A program made the position numbers and the translations under genes. Shown here piece by piece: positions 1-6,289 of a stretch of 6,289 nt of DNA. The stretch spans positions 1 to 6,289 of the forward strand of contig JAEWJV010000453.1 of assembly GCA_023386395.1 (NCBI GenBank), written 5' to 3'. The notes beneath the pieces were generated by a model. It saw only the letters and a program-made list of their open reading frames with translations, had not been told where the DNA came from and did no database searches. Position 1 is the first letter of the stretch; the number at the start of each line of letters is the position of its first letter. The DNA comes from Bacteroidota bacterium (GTDB lineage: Bacteria; Bacteroidota; Bacteroidia; Chitinophagales; Chitinophagaceae).

Positions 1-1
1 G

Positions 2-418
2 TATAAAAGAGATACGTCTGCTGCAAGAAATTTTTTAATAGGAACATCTGTTACAGCCATAAAGCAAATAAGCAATATTGATGCACTAACTGCCGGTGCA
101 GAAATTTATTATGATGACGGTTTGCGCAGTACAAAAGAATATGTTGTGGGCGATACCTCTTCTAATACGTTTGCTGGGTTATTGATTGGCCACCGGTTTT
201 TATTAAACCGGTTTATATTTAGCCAGGAGCTGGGTTTTTATATTCATAAGCAAACAAAGGTTTATAACACAACATATCGCGATTTGTATCATACTATCTA
301 TCACCGCTGGGGCCTGAGCTATAACATAAAAAACAGGTGGTCTATAGGCGTAAACCTTTTGGCGCATAAACAGGTAGCTGATTTTATTGACGGAAGGCTT
401 ATATACAGGTTGAAATAA
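2..418 (+). CDS. Acyloxyacyl hydrolase / PagL-like outer-membrane protein, C-terminal part
   Basis: The reading frame is open from the first bases of the window, so the gene is 5'-truncated and the visible 138 residues are its C-terminal part. No in-frame ATG start is needed: residues before the first internal candidate start (TTG at 122) read as normal protein. The alternating aromatic/polar pattern (AEIYYDD, LLIGHRFLL, SQELGFYIH, HRWGLSY, WSIGVNLLAH) is that of outer-membrane beta-strands. The order of these blocks matches the Bacteroidota acyloxyacyl hydrolase family, related to lipid A 3-O-deacylase PagL, which trims acyl chains from lipid A in the outer membrane. Known PagL uses a His-x-Ser pair plus a Glu. 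Here the likely His (visible residue 122, in LLAHKQVAD) is followed at +2 by Gln, not Ser, so activity cannot be assumed. The protein ends in Tyr-Arg-Leu-Lys rather than a terminal aromatic residue. Family assignment is inference from recalled family patterns; an unrelated 8-strand barrel protein is the alternative. Confidence 0.6.
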   Translation, partial: YKRDTSAARNFLIGTSVTAIKQISNIDALTAGAEIYYDDGLRSTKEYVVGDTSSNTFAGLLIGHRFLLNRFIFSQELGFYIHKQTKVYNTTYRDLYHTIYHRWGLSYNIKNRWSIGVNLLAHKQVADFIDGRLIYRLK

Positions 419-423
419 AATGT

Positions 424-1545
424 TTACCTGAACAGGTCTGCTGCAATGCCATCTGCAAACAACTTTCCTTTTGATGTAAGTATTAACGCATCGTTTTTTC
501 TTTCCAGCAAATGTTGCTGAATAAACCTGTTTGCATCTCTTATAATAGCGGCTGTAATTTCTTTGCCTGACAACAGTTCGAGTTGATACAAAACAATCCC
601 TTCATTCGTTCTTAGCGCTGTCATTAGGTATTCATTAATTTTTTGGGTTGATGAAAGTTCTTCTTTTTCAAACGGCACAATATTCTTATTGAGGCTTTCA
701 ATATATAATGCATTGTTGGAAATATTCCATTGTCTTTCATTGCCATTAAAAGAATGTGCCGAGGGCCCTAAGCCAAGATAATGTTTACCTTGCCAGTAAC
801 TGCTGTTATGCCTGCTTCTGAACCCAGGCTTTGCAAAATTGGAAATCTCATAATGTTCATACCCTTTATCAGCCGCCCATTGCATGAGCAGTTCAAATTG
901 AATACTTTGTTTTGCTGCATCCACATCTTCTTTTTTGTGTAAATCGATCATCTTCTTCAACGCAGTATTGGGCTCAACAGTAAGCGCATAACAGGAAAGA
1001 TGCGGAATGTTTAATTCGTTTGCTGTTTCGAGATTTTGCAGCCATTGTTCATTGGTTAAATTGGGCGTGCCGTAAATAAAATCTGTTGAAATATTGGTAA
1101 ATCCATTTTGTATGGCAAGTTTAATGCTATCATAAGCCTGCTGTGCATTGTGGGCACGGTTCATCCATTGCAAATCGGCTTCTAAAAAACTTTGTGTGCC
1201 AATGCTCAGGCGGTTTATGCCCATGTTTTTCCATGCTGATAATTTATGTGCAGTTATATCATCGGGATTCGCTTCCAGTGTGATTTCTGCACCAGGCTCA
1301 ACATCAAAAATTGAAAATACCTTATCCATTAATAAATTAATATCGCCGGGCTGCAACAGCGACGGCGTTCCGCCACCGAAATAAACCGTTTCAATTTTTT
1401 CATTCAGGTATTCATGCCTTAGTATCATTTCATGTGCAATAGCGTTTATCGTTTGCGGCAGCAGCTTTTGAGAAACAGAGAAATGAAAATTGCAATAGTA
1501 ACAGGCTTTTCTGCAAAAAGGGATATGAATATAAATGCCTGCCAT
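424..1545 (-). CDS. hemW: Radical SAM family haem chaperone HemW
   Basis: HemW binds haem and a 4Fe-4S cluster and is thought to deliver haem to membrane haemoproteins; it was formerly annotated as an oxygen-independent coproporphyrinogen oxidase-like protein. The 373 residues are the usual family length. The radical-SAM CX3CX2C motif is at residues 11-18 (C11, C15, C18), inside IHIPFCRKACYYCNF. Residue 20 is Phe, where true HemN has an additional Cys, which argues for HemW. Other signatures are YFGGGTPS (55-62), LEANPDD (90-96), RLSIGTQSF (112-120), STDFIYGTP (153-161), HYEISNFA (231-238) and the haem-binding HNxxYW motif at 246-251 (HNSSYW). The region from about 270 to the end is the HemN_C-type domain. 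The ATG at 1545 gives the canonical M-A-G-I-Y-I-H-I-P-F start with no room for a longer N-terminus. The gene converges on the upstream barrel gene with a 5-base gap and diverges from the DUF4271-hemD unit. No clear Shine-Dalgarno is seen, as is normal in Bacteroidota. Confidence 0.95.
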   Translation of the reverse strand: MAGIYIHIPFCRKACYYCNFHFSVSQKLLPQTINAIAHEMILRHEYLNEKIETVYFGGGTPSLLQPGDINLLMDKVFSIFDVEPGAEITLEANPDDITAHKLSAWKNMGINRLSIGTQSFLEADLQWMNRAHNAQQAYDSIKLAIQNGFTNISTDFIYGTPNLTNEQWLQNLETANELNIPHLSCYALTVEPNTALKKMIDLHKKEDVDAAKQSIQFELLMQWAADKGYEHYEISNFAKPGFRSRHNSSYWQGKHYLGLGPSAHSFNGNERQWNISNNALYIESLNKNIVPFEKEELSSTQKINEYLMTALRTNEGIVLYQLELLSGKEITAAIIRDANRFIQQHLLERKNDALILTSKGKLFADGIAADLFR

Positions 1546-1581
1546 TGTGTTTAATAAAATTGTTCAGGGTAAATGCCCCCG

Positions 1582-1589
1582 CAAAAATA
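1582..1589 (-). promoter_or_regulatory. Candidate -7 element of the hemW promoter
   Basis: On the minus strand this octamer reads TATTTTTG, an exact match to the Bacteroidota -7 consensus TAnnTTTG. It lies 36 bases upstream of the hemW ATG, which would give a 5' leader of roughly 30 bases. I cannot see a convincing TTG/TTTG -33 element at the expected distance upstream, so the call rests on one half of the promoter only, in AT-rich sequence where chance matches occur. Confidence 0.4.
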
Positions 1590-1621
1590 GTTTAATAAAA
1601 ATTTAGGCGTTGAGAGTATAA

Positions 1622-2836
1622 ATGTGCATGCTTGTTTGTTTGGGTAAATTACTTTTGCGCATTCTTTTGAAACATTTATCTGCAATATTATTTTTATTGA
1701 TGCTGCCTGTTTTCCTGTTGGCACAGGATACAGGAAGCCGTAAGAAAATTAATGACACCAATGCCCGCAGGGTATTGCATGACACCATTATTCCCGGCAA
1801 ACTAACGGATACCGGCATTCGCAAAAAAAAGAATGATACAGGTATTCAAAAAAAGCTGAATGATACAAGTGTCCGAAAGAAACTGACAGATACAGGTATT
1901 CGCAAAAAGCCGGCTGATACAATTCAGGCAGGCCAAATAAAAAAGAATGTTGCAACGCTTAAAGATTCAGTTGACAAGGCTCCTGTTAAGAAGATTGATT
2001 CAGTTAAAGATTCAACGCGTGTATTAATAATAAAACCGGGTATTGCAGATTCATTACAGCGCGATTTGTTGCAAAGAGATTCGCTTAAACATGATTCTAT
2101 AAGGCTGGCTGCAATAGCTGCTGCAAAAAGAGATTCACTGGCCGCCAAAAAAATTAAGTTAATGCCCGGCATAACGAAAACTGTTGCAAATTCAGATGAA
2201 ATTTTTTATATCCTTATTTTTATACTGTTCTTCCTCTCACTCATAAAAGCTGCATTTCCCAAATATTTTGACAGCATTTTTACATTGTCTTTCCAGGCAA
2301 CTTTCCGGCAAACACAAACGCGGGAGCAAATGGCGCAAAACTTTTTCCCGGCATTTATGCTGAATATATTGTTTGCATTATGCGGGGGCGTTTTTATTAC
2401 TTTATATGCCGGGTCTGAAAAATGGTCATCGCTGCCTTTTTGGGAATTATTTGTTTATTCAACAGGCATTTTGTTATTAGCATACAGCGTAAAATATCTT
2501 GTTATAAGTTTTACAGGCTGGGTATTTAATGCAAAGGAAGCGGCCACAGAATACAGGTTTGTTGTTTTTCTTGTAAACAAACTGCTTGGCATATTAGTTA
2601 TACCACTTTTGTTTTTAATCGCCTATTCTAATGATAGAATAAAAAACATAGCCATAACAATAGTTTTATGCCTGGTAGTTTTTTCGCTGGCAGTAAGATA
2701 CATCGTTTCATTAGCCCGCATCCGTAAAAACCTTAGTGTAACCGCGTTTCACTTTTTTGTTTACCTTTGCGCTTTGGAAATAATACCCTTGCTTGTCATT
2801 TACAAGGTTTTATTTCAGCAAACCAGCATTAGATAA
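1622..2836 (+). CDS. DUF4271 domain-containing membrane protein with a repeat-rich N-terminal linker
   Basis: Function unknown. The C-terminal half (residues about 190-404) resembles the DUF4271 family of Bacteroidota integral membrane proteins, typically about 200-230 residues. Hydrophobic segments lie near 193-212, 244-262, 272-292, 312-335, 342-365 and 374-397. Residues about 16-34 form a signal-peptide-like segment ending FLLAQD, so cleavage after Ala34 is plausible. Between signal and membrane domain lies a roughly 155-residue charged linker, which makes this protein much longer than a minimal DUF4271 protein: first a 9-residue-periodic Asp-Thr repeat (36-100), then scattered Asp-Ser motifs embedded in Lys/Arg (115-172). 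ATG 1622 is the longest start. Met at 1628 is also possible, and TTG at 1667 would give a compact M-K-H-L-S-A-I-L-F signal peptide. hemD follows after 26 bases, so the two are probably co-transcribed. This DUF4271-hemD order is one I recognise from other Bacteroidota, suggesting but not proving a haem- or envelope-related role. Confidence 0.8.
   Translation: MCMLVCLGKLLLRILLKHLSAILFLLMLPVFLLAQDTGSRKKINDTNARRVLHDTIIPGKLTDTGIRKKKNDTGIQKKLNDTSVRKKLTDTGIRKKPADTIQAGQIKKNVATLKDSVDKAPVKKIDSVKDSTRVLIIKPGIADSLQRDLLQRDSLKHDSIRLAAIAAAKRDSLAAKKIKLMPGITKTVANSDEIFYILIFILFFLSLIKAAFPKYFDSIFTLSFQATFRQTQTREQMAQNFFPAFMLNILFALCGGVFITLYAGSEKWSSLPFWELFVYSTGILLLAYSVKYLVISFTGWVFNAKEAATEYRFVVFLVNKLLGILVIPLLFLIAYSNDRIKNIAITIVLCLVVFSLAVRYIVSLARIRKNLSVTAFHFFVYLCALEIIPLLVIYKVLFQQTSIR
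1650..1657 (+). promoter_or_regulatory. Candidate -7 element inside the annotated 5' end of the DUF4271 gene
   Basis: TACTTTTG matches the Bacteroidota -7 consensus TAnnTTTG exactly, on the same strand as the DUF4271 gene, but falls 28 bases inside its longest reading frame. Several TTG/TTTG triplets precede it (1632-1642), although their spacing (15 bases or less) is shorter than the usual 17-23. If used, transcription would begin near 1664, and translation would have to start at TTG 1667 or later. No better match is seen in 1546-1621 on this strand. Confidence 0.25.
1727..1921 (+). repeat. 27-base-periodic coding repeat (Asp-Thr every 9 residues)
   Basis: The dipeptide Asp-Thr recurs at residues 36, 45, 54, 63, 72, 81, 90 and 99 of the DUF4271 protein, exactly nine residues apart each time. 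The central four units (1802-1909) are nearly identical in protein: LTDTGIRKK, KNDTGIQKK, LNDTSVRKK, LTDTGIRKK. The outer units are diverged but keep phase. At DNA level the core is GAT-ACA/ACC-GGT/GGC-ATT-CGC/CAA followed by Lys codons. Synonymous differences between units (ACC/ACA, GGC/GGT, AAA/AAG) show that they are not freshly duplicated copies. Confidence 0.9.
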
Positions 2837-2862
2837 ATTATTATATAAATCGAGCACTACGC

Positions 2863-3657
2863 ATGATTAAAAACGGTGAAAAGAAATCTACTGGTAAAGG
2901 ATCCGTACAAGTTTTAATTACTCAGCCAAAGCCCGAGAGCGAAAAATCTCCTTACTTTGAATTGGAACGCAAGTATGCCATTAAGTTAACTTTCCATCCA
3001 TTTATAAAACTTGAAGCTATTTCAGCAAGGGAATTTCGCAAGCAGAAAATTGATATAAATCTATATTCAGCAGTAATATTTACAAGCCGCAACGCTATAG
3101 ATCATTTTTTCAGAATGTGTGATGAAATGAAGGTTTCTATTAGCCAGGACAATAAGTATTTCTGTATTACCGAGGCTGTGGCGCTCTATCTTCAAAAATT
3201 TATTCTTTACCGCAAACGCAAGGTTTTTTATGGCTCCGATGGTACCAATAAAAGCATGTTTGATGTAATTAATAAACATAAAGAGAACGAAAAGTTTTTG
3301 TATGTGTGCAGTGAAAACCAGCAGGACAATGAAATTGTAACTTGGTTGAAAAATAATAACTGCGATTTTCAGCTTGCATTCATGTACCGCTCCGTAAGCA
3401 ACGATGTTCGTGTGGTGATGGACTCTAATAGTTTTAATATTATCTGCTTTTTCACGCCAAGCGGTATTCGCAGCCTTTTTGATAATTACCCAAAGTTTGC
3501 GCAAAACGGAACTTTAATAGGAGCCTTTGGAAACAATACAGTTAAGGCGGGTGAAGCGGCGGGTTTAGAGGTTGAGATTAAAGCCCCAACGCCACAAACT
3601 CCCAGCATGATCTCTGCTTTGGATAACTATCTATCTTTAAAATCAAAAAAGAAATAA
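2863..3657 (+). CDS. hemD: Uroporphyrinogen-III synthase
   Basis: HemD cyclises hydroxymethylbilane with inversion of ring D to give uroporphyrinogen III, the branch-point precursor of haem, sirohaem and cobalamin, in the cytoplasm. The 264 residues fit the family (about 240-270), whose sequence is poorly conserved but whose two-domain, swapped-strand architecture is recognisable here. Domain 1 strand VQVLITQPKP is at 15-24 and the interdomain return starts near 170. Family-like blocks are AVIFTSRNAID (70-80), FLYVCSENQQDN (145-156), MYRSVSND (174-181), IICFFTPSGIRSLF (193-206), IGAFGNNTVKAGEAAGL (219-235) and APTPQTPSM (241-249), with the closing Pro-Ser-Met typical of the active-site side. 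ATG 2863 is the first start after the upstream stop, leaving a 26-base gap. A short Lys-rich extension (residues 1-13) precedes the first strand. The gene ends in a Lys-rich tail and is followed by a strong terminator, marking the end of the DUF4271-hemD unit. Confidence 0.9.
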   Translation: MIKNGEKKSTGKGSVQVLITQPKPESEKSPYFELERKYAIKLTFHPFIKLEAISAREFRKQKIDINLYSAVIFTSRNAIDHFFRMCDEMKVSISQDNKYFCITEAVALYLQKFILYRKRKVFYGSDGTNKSMFDVINKHKENEKFLYVCSENQQDNEIVTWLKNNNCDFQLAFMYRSVSNDVRVVMDSNSFNIICFFTPSGIRSLFDNYPKFAQNGTLIGAFGNNTVKAGEAAGLEVEIKAPTPQTPSMISALDNYLSLKSKKK

Positions 3658-3676
3658 GAATTCTATAAAGCTTTAG

Positions 3677-3708
3677 AAGATCCCGTTAAAGCGGGATTTT
3701 TTATTTTT
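3677..3708 (+). terminator. Intrinsic terminator after hemD
   Basis: The inverted repeat ATCCCG (3680-3685) / CGGGAT (3692-3697) encloses a six-base loop TTAAAG. The stem can be extended by weak pairs back to 3677. It is followed at once by a T run (3697-3702), one A, and five more T (3704-3708). This is a textbook Rho-independent terminator for transcription coming from hemD. It ends only 18 bases before the next start codon. Confidence 0.85.
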
Positions 3709-3726
3709 AGCAGAAACAGATTTAAC

Positions 3727-5781
3727 ATGACGCAGCATAAATACACCAATAACCTTATAAAGGAAACGAGTCCTTATCTGTTACAGCATGCGCACAATCC
3801 TGTAAACTGGTATGCCTGGGGTGAAGAAGCGCTTAAAAAGGCGAAGGAAGAAAATAAGCCCGTATTGGTTAGCATTGGTTATTCTGCCTGCCATTGGTGT
3901 CATGTTATGGAACGCGAAAGCTTTGAAGATGAAGCCACGGCGCAGATAATGAATGAAAATTTTATTAATATTAAGATAGACAGGGAAGAAAGGCCGGACA
4001 TCGACCATATTTATATGGATGCTGTACAGGCGCTTACGGGCAGTGGCGGATGGCCGCTGAATGTTTTTTTAACCCCCGACCTGAAACCATTTTATGGCGG
4101 AACCTATTTTCCTCCAACGCCAATGATGAACCGCAATAGCTGGCAACAGGTGCTACTGGCTATTTCCAAAGCTTATAATGAAAGAATCGATGATATAGCC
4201 AAACAGGCAGAAACGCTTACACAGCATTTGCAGAAAGCCAATGTTTTGGATTTAAATATTACAGCCCCGCTACCAGGTAAAACAGCAACAAATACAATTG
4301 CTGAAAGTCTTATAAAAGCTGCAGACGAAGAGTGGGGCGGTTTTGGCCAGGCGCCAAAATTCCCGCAAACATTTTCCATATTGTTTTTGCTCCGGCATTA
4401 TTTCTTTTCCGGAAAAAAGCAGTCGTTAAAAACAGCGTTATTATCTCTTGATAAAATGATGATGGGCGGCATATACGATCATCTTGGCGGAGGTTTTTGC
4501 CGGTATAGTACCGACAGGCGCTGGCAAATTCCGCATTTTGAAAAAATGCTGTACGATAACGCTTTGCTGATTGATGTTTATACGGAAGCTTACCAAATCA
4601 CGAAAAATAATGCCTACGCAAAGGTTATAGCCGAAACAATTGGTTTTATTGAAACTGAATTAACTGATCCTGAAGGCGGTTTTTATAGTGCACTTGATGC
4701 AGACAGCGAGGGGGTTGAAGGAAAATATTATGTGTGGGGCAAACAGGAAATTGGCGAACTTCTTGGGAAAGACAGTGAAATATTTTGCCAGGTATTTAAT
4801 GTTTCAGAAACTGGTAATTGGGAAAACACCAATATTTTGTGGCAGCTTGAAGCCCCGGAAACTGCAGCATCTTCGTTGGGAATAAGTAAAGAGGAATTTG
4901 CGCTTTTACTTGAAAAGGCCAAAGAAACCTTATTAAAGGCAAGACAAAAGCGGGTAAAACCAGGACTGGATAATAAAGTGCTGTTATCATGGAATGCGCT
5001 TATGTTGATTGCTTTATGCAAGGCCTATGCTGCATTTGGCAACGAAGCTTATCTAAATCTTGCCAAAAGCAATATTGCTTTTATAGAAAAATACCTGTAT
5101 CATTCAAACACCGGTGTTTTATTGCATAGCTGGAATAAAAAGGCCAACCCCCAGCATGCTTTTGCAGATGATTATGCTGCGCTTATAAAAGCATACATTT
5201 TGCTGGCGCAGGTAACTACAAATAACGATTATTTATTGAAAGCCAAATATTTATGTGAAAAATGCATTGAGTTTTTCAGCGACAACGATAACCGCTTTTT
5301 TTATTTTACTCCCAATAACCAGGAAGATGTACTGCTCCGAAAGATTGAATTATACGATGGCGCTACACCTTCGGGCAACGCATTGATGGCCGAAAACCTG
5401 CTGAAACTTTCTGTTTATTTTGATATACCTGAATGGAGACAACGGTCGGAAGATATGATTTTGTACATAAGCAACTTCGCCGGGAAATACCCGGTTTCTT
5501 TCGGGAGATGGAATTTAAATATGCTTTTATTGGTATATGGTTTGAAGGAAATTGTTGTAATGGCTGACGATTACGCTTCTTTGGTACAGAAGATTTTGCA
5601 GGAATACATTCCTTTAAAGGTTATTCAAGCTGCCCAACAGCCGGATGAAGGATGGCCTTTGCTTAGGGGAAAAGTAATTTTACCAAATCAAACTAAAATA
5701 TATATTTGTGAAGATTATAATTGTCTTCAACCTGCAGGCAGCTTTGAGGAGTTTAAAAATCAGTTAATTAAAGATTTATAA
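3727..5781 (+). CDS. YyaL/SPATA20-family thioredoxin-domain protein (DUF255)
   Basis: Homologous by motif to Bacillus subtilis YyaL and mammalian SPATA20/SSP411; the biochemical role of the family is not settled. The 684 residues are full length for it. Residues about 5-165 are the thioredoxin-like DUF255 domain: [18 protein letters not shown] (9-26), the redox motif C55-H-W-C58 in [11 protein letters not shown], the conserved block [14 protein letters not shown] (80-93), [14 protein letters not shown] (105-118) with the cis-Pro region, and FYGGTYFPP (122-130). From about 185 to 620 lies an alpha/alpha-barrel of the N-acylglucosamine 2-epimerase/glycosidase-like fold, with [14 protein letters not shown] (201-214), [15 protein letters not shown] (247-261), [10 protein letters not shown] (270-279), [13 protein letters not shown] (317-329), SWNALML (421-427) and [15 protein letters not shown] (544-558). 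The tail keeps the CxxxxC pair (661, 666). Both cysteines of CHWC are present, so redox activity is possible. The start ATG 3727 gives the normal N-terminus. The upstream terminator implies its own promoter or read-through; a near-match TATTTTTA lies at 3702-3709. Confidence 0.93.
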   Translation: MTQHKYTNNLIKETSPYLLQHAHNPVNWYAWGEEALKKAKEENKPVLVSIGYSACHWCHVMERESFEDEATAQIMNENFINIKIDREERPDIDHIYMDAVQALTGSGGWPLNVFLTPDLKPFYGGTYFPPTPMMNRNSWQQVLLAISKAYNERIDDIAKQAETLTQHLQKANVLDLNITAPLPGKTATNTIAESLIKAADEEWGGFGQAPKFPQTFSILFLLRHYFFSGKKQSLKTALLSLDKMMMGGIYDHLGGGFCRYSTDRRWQIPHFEKMLYDNALLIDVYTEAYQITKNNAYAKVIAETIGFIETELTDPEGGFYSALDADSEGVEGKYYVWGKQEIGELLGKDSEIFCQVFNVSETGNWENTNILWQLEAPETAASSLGISKEEFALLLEKAKETLLKARQKRVKPGLDNKVLLSWNALMLIALCKAYAAFGNEAYLNLAKSNIAFIEKYLYHSNTGVLLHSWNKKANPQHAFADDYAALIKAYILLAQVTTNNDYLLKAKYLCEKCIEFFSDNDNRFFYFTPNNQEDVLLRKIELYDGATPSGNALMAENLLKLSVYFDIPEWRQRSEDMILYISNFAGKYPVSFGRWNLNMLLLVYGLKEIVVMADDYASLVQKILQEYIPLKVIQAAQQPDEGWPLLRGKVILPNQTKIYICEDYNCLQPAGSFEEFKNQLIKDL

Positions 5782-5913
5782 CAAAAAGTTTCAACCAACA
5801 AAATAATTTGTGTTATTGAGCGTTGATATTTCTTATGCAGAGCCGGATAAAATATTTTTAACATCTGCAATTGATAATCATATTCAAAAATTTGCCAGAA
5901 ACAAGGAAAACGG
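5782..5913. other. Intergenic spacer before the porK/gldK-like gene
   Basis: This is a 132-base AT-rich spacer. I see no convincing intrinsic terminator for the upstream gene and no exact TAnnTTTG promoter octamer. Imperfect candidates are TATTTTTA (5853-5860) and AAAATTTG (5887-5894), neither with a properly spaced TTG. No tRNA or obvious structured RNA is visible. It presumably holds the promoter of the secretion gene cluster that begins at 5914. Confidence 0.5.
5903..5907 (+). promoter_or_regulatory. Shine-Dalgarno-like site of the porK/gldK-like gene
   Basis: AAGGA lies six bases before the ATG at 5914. Shine-Dalgarno sites are uncommon in Bacteroidota, and none of the other starts in this window has one this clear. 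It helps fix 5914 as the start. Confidence 0.5.
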
Positions 5914-6289
5914 ATGAAAAACCAAAGCTTTGTAATATTACTTCTTGCTGCTTTATCAACAGCTGTGGTTAGTTGTAATAAATCGGGAAAGTCGAAATCA
6001 ATCGCTGGTGATGGTCAATTGCATGGTGTGGCGCCTGCTGCAAGAAGCAGTATGACGCGGCCACTTGGCATGTCTTATATTCCGCCGGGCACTTTTCACA
6101 TGGGCCCCAGCGACGAAGATGTAAATTATAACTTCACTGCACGCAATAAACAGGTTTCTATCAGTGGGTTTTGGATGGATAAAACGGAAATTACCAACAA
6201 TGAATACCGCCAGTTTGTTTACTGGGTTAGGGATTCGCTTGCTGCCGTTCGGTTGGGTTTTATGAAAACCGGAACAGGCGGTGATACTG
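5914..6289 (+). CDS. porK: Type IX secretion / gliding motility lipoprotein PorK/GldK, N-terminal part
   Basis: PorK/GldK is a lipoprotein that forms, with PorN/GldN, the periplasmic ring attached to the outer membrane in the type IX secretion system, which also drives gliding in some Bacteroidota. The visible 125 residues start with a lipoprotein signal: hydrophobic VILLLAALSTAVVSC with the lipobox cysteine at 21. After a short Ser/Lys/Gly-rich linker comes the start of a formylglycine-generating-enzyme (SUMF1)-like domain: GMSYIPPGTFHMGPSDED (52-69), QVSISGFWMDKTEITNNEY (79-97), RQFVYWVRDSL (98-108). The DED after MGxS and the ITNNEYRQFVYWVRDS block are what I recognise from GldK/PorK rather than from GldJ or a generic sulfatase-modifying enzyme. 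The frame is open to the window end, so the gene is 3'-truncated by the window. In relatives it is followed by porL/gldL, porM/gldM and porN/gldN. The other main possibility is GldJ or another SUMF1-domain lipoprotein. Confidence 0.82.
   Translation, partial: MKNQSFVILLLAALSTAVVSCNKSGKSKSIAGDGQLHGVAPAARSSMTRPLGMSYIPPGTFHMGPSDEDVNYNFTARNKQVSISGFWMDKTEITNNEYRQFVYWVRDSLAAVRLGFMKTGTGGDT

Noticed and set aside
406..430. Inverted repeat CAGGT/ACCTG spanning the convergent gap between the barrel gene and hemW, a possible two-way terminator
   Set aside because: The stem is only five pairs with a 15-base loop, and there is no T tract on either strand, so it is too weak to call.
1546..1621. Possible regulatory RNA or riboswitch in the divergent spacer next to the haem genes
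   Set aside because: It is only 76 bases, AT-rich, with no extended pairing or known aptamer motif visible; only a promoter half-site is supported.
3067..3504. 145-codon open frame on the minus strand inside hemD
   Set aside because: It lies antisense within a well-supported gene, has no recognisable motif, and looks like a by-product of codon use on the other strand.
4728..5021. Overlapping open frames of about 65-97 codons on the minus strand inside the YyaL-type gene
   Set aside because: They lie inside a conserved reading frame, have low-complexity composition, and show no start context or family signature.
5480..5494. Perfect CCGGG-AAATA-CCCGG hairpin
   Set aside because: It sits in the coding region of the YyaL-type gene with no T tract after it; the bases encode ordinary residues (A-G-K-Y-P-V), so it is probably chance.
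5801..5894. Possible -7 elements upstream of the porK-like gene (TAATTTG at 5804-5810, TATTTTTA at 5853-5860, AAAATTTG at 5887-5894)
   Set aside because: Each misses the consensus by a base or in spacing, and none has a TTG at 17-23 bases upstream, so no single one can be chosen.

Overview
The window looks like chromosomal DNA of a Bacteroidota member, most likely from the Chitinophagaceae or a close relative. The evidence is a type IX secretion/gliding lipoprotein start (porK/gldK-like), a DUF4271 gene directly upstream of hemD, an acyloxyacyl-hydrolase-like beta-barrel protein, AT-rich spacers, a start region lacking a Shine-Dalgarno for most genes, and TAnnTTTG-type promoter elements. The family assignment comes from recognised protein motifs and the genus cannot be fixed from the sequence.

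Layout: (1) At 2-418 (+) is the C-terminal part of an outer-membrane PagL/acyloxyacyl-hydrolase-like protein, cut by the window edge. (2) At 424-1545 (-), converging on it with a 5-base gap, is hemW, the radical-SAM haem chaperone. (3) Divergent from hemW, across a short AT-rich spacer, is a probable two-gene transcription unit (+): a DUF4271 membrane protein (1622-2836), with an unusual 9-residue-periodic N-terminal linker, then hemD, uroporphyrinogen-III synthase (2863-3657). A strong intrinsic terminator at about 3677-3708 closes it. (4) At 3727-5781 (+) is a full-length YyaL/SPATA20-type thioredoxin-domain protein. (5) After a 132-base spacer, a lipoprotein gene starts at 5914 (+) and runs off the window. 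Its formylglycine-generating-enzyme-like domain matches the T9SS ring lipoprotein PorK/GldK, so the rest of the porKLMN/gldKLMN cluster is expected downstream, outside this window.

Functional links: hemD makes the haem precursor uroporphyrinogen III and HemW handles haem delivery, so the divergent pair brackets the uncharacterised DUF4271 gene with haem functions. The envelope theme (barrel protein, DUF4271 membrane protein, T9SS lipoprotein) is typical housekeeping for this phylum. I see no mobile element, CRISPR array, tRNA, rRNA or phage signature, and no clear new multi-gene system. The most unusual structure is the perfectly phased Asp-Thr repeat in the DUF4271 protein.
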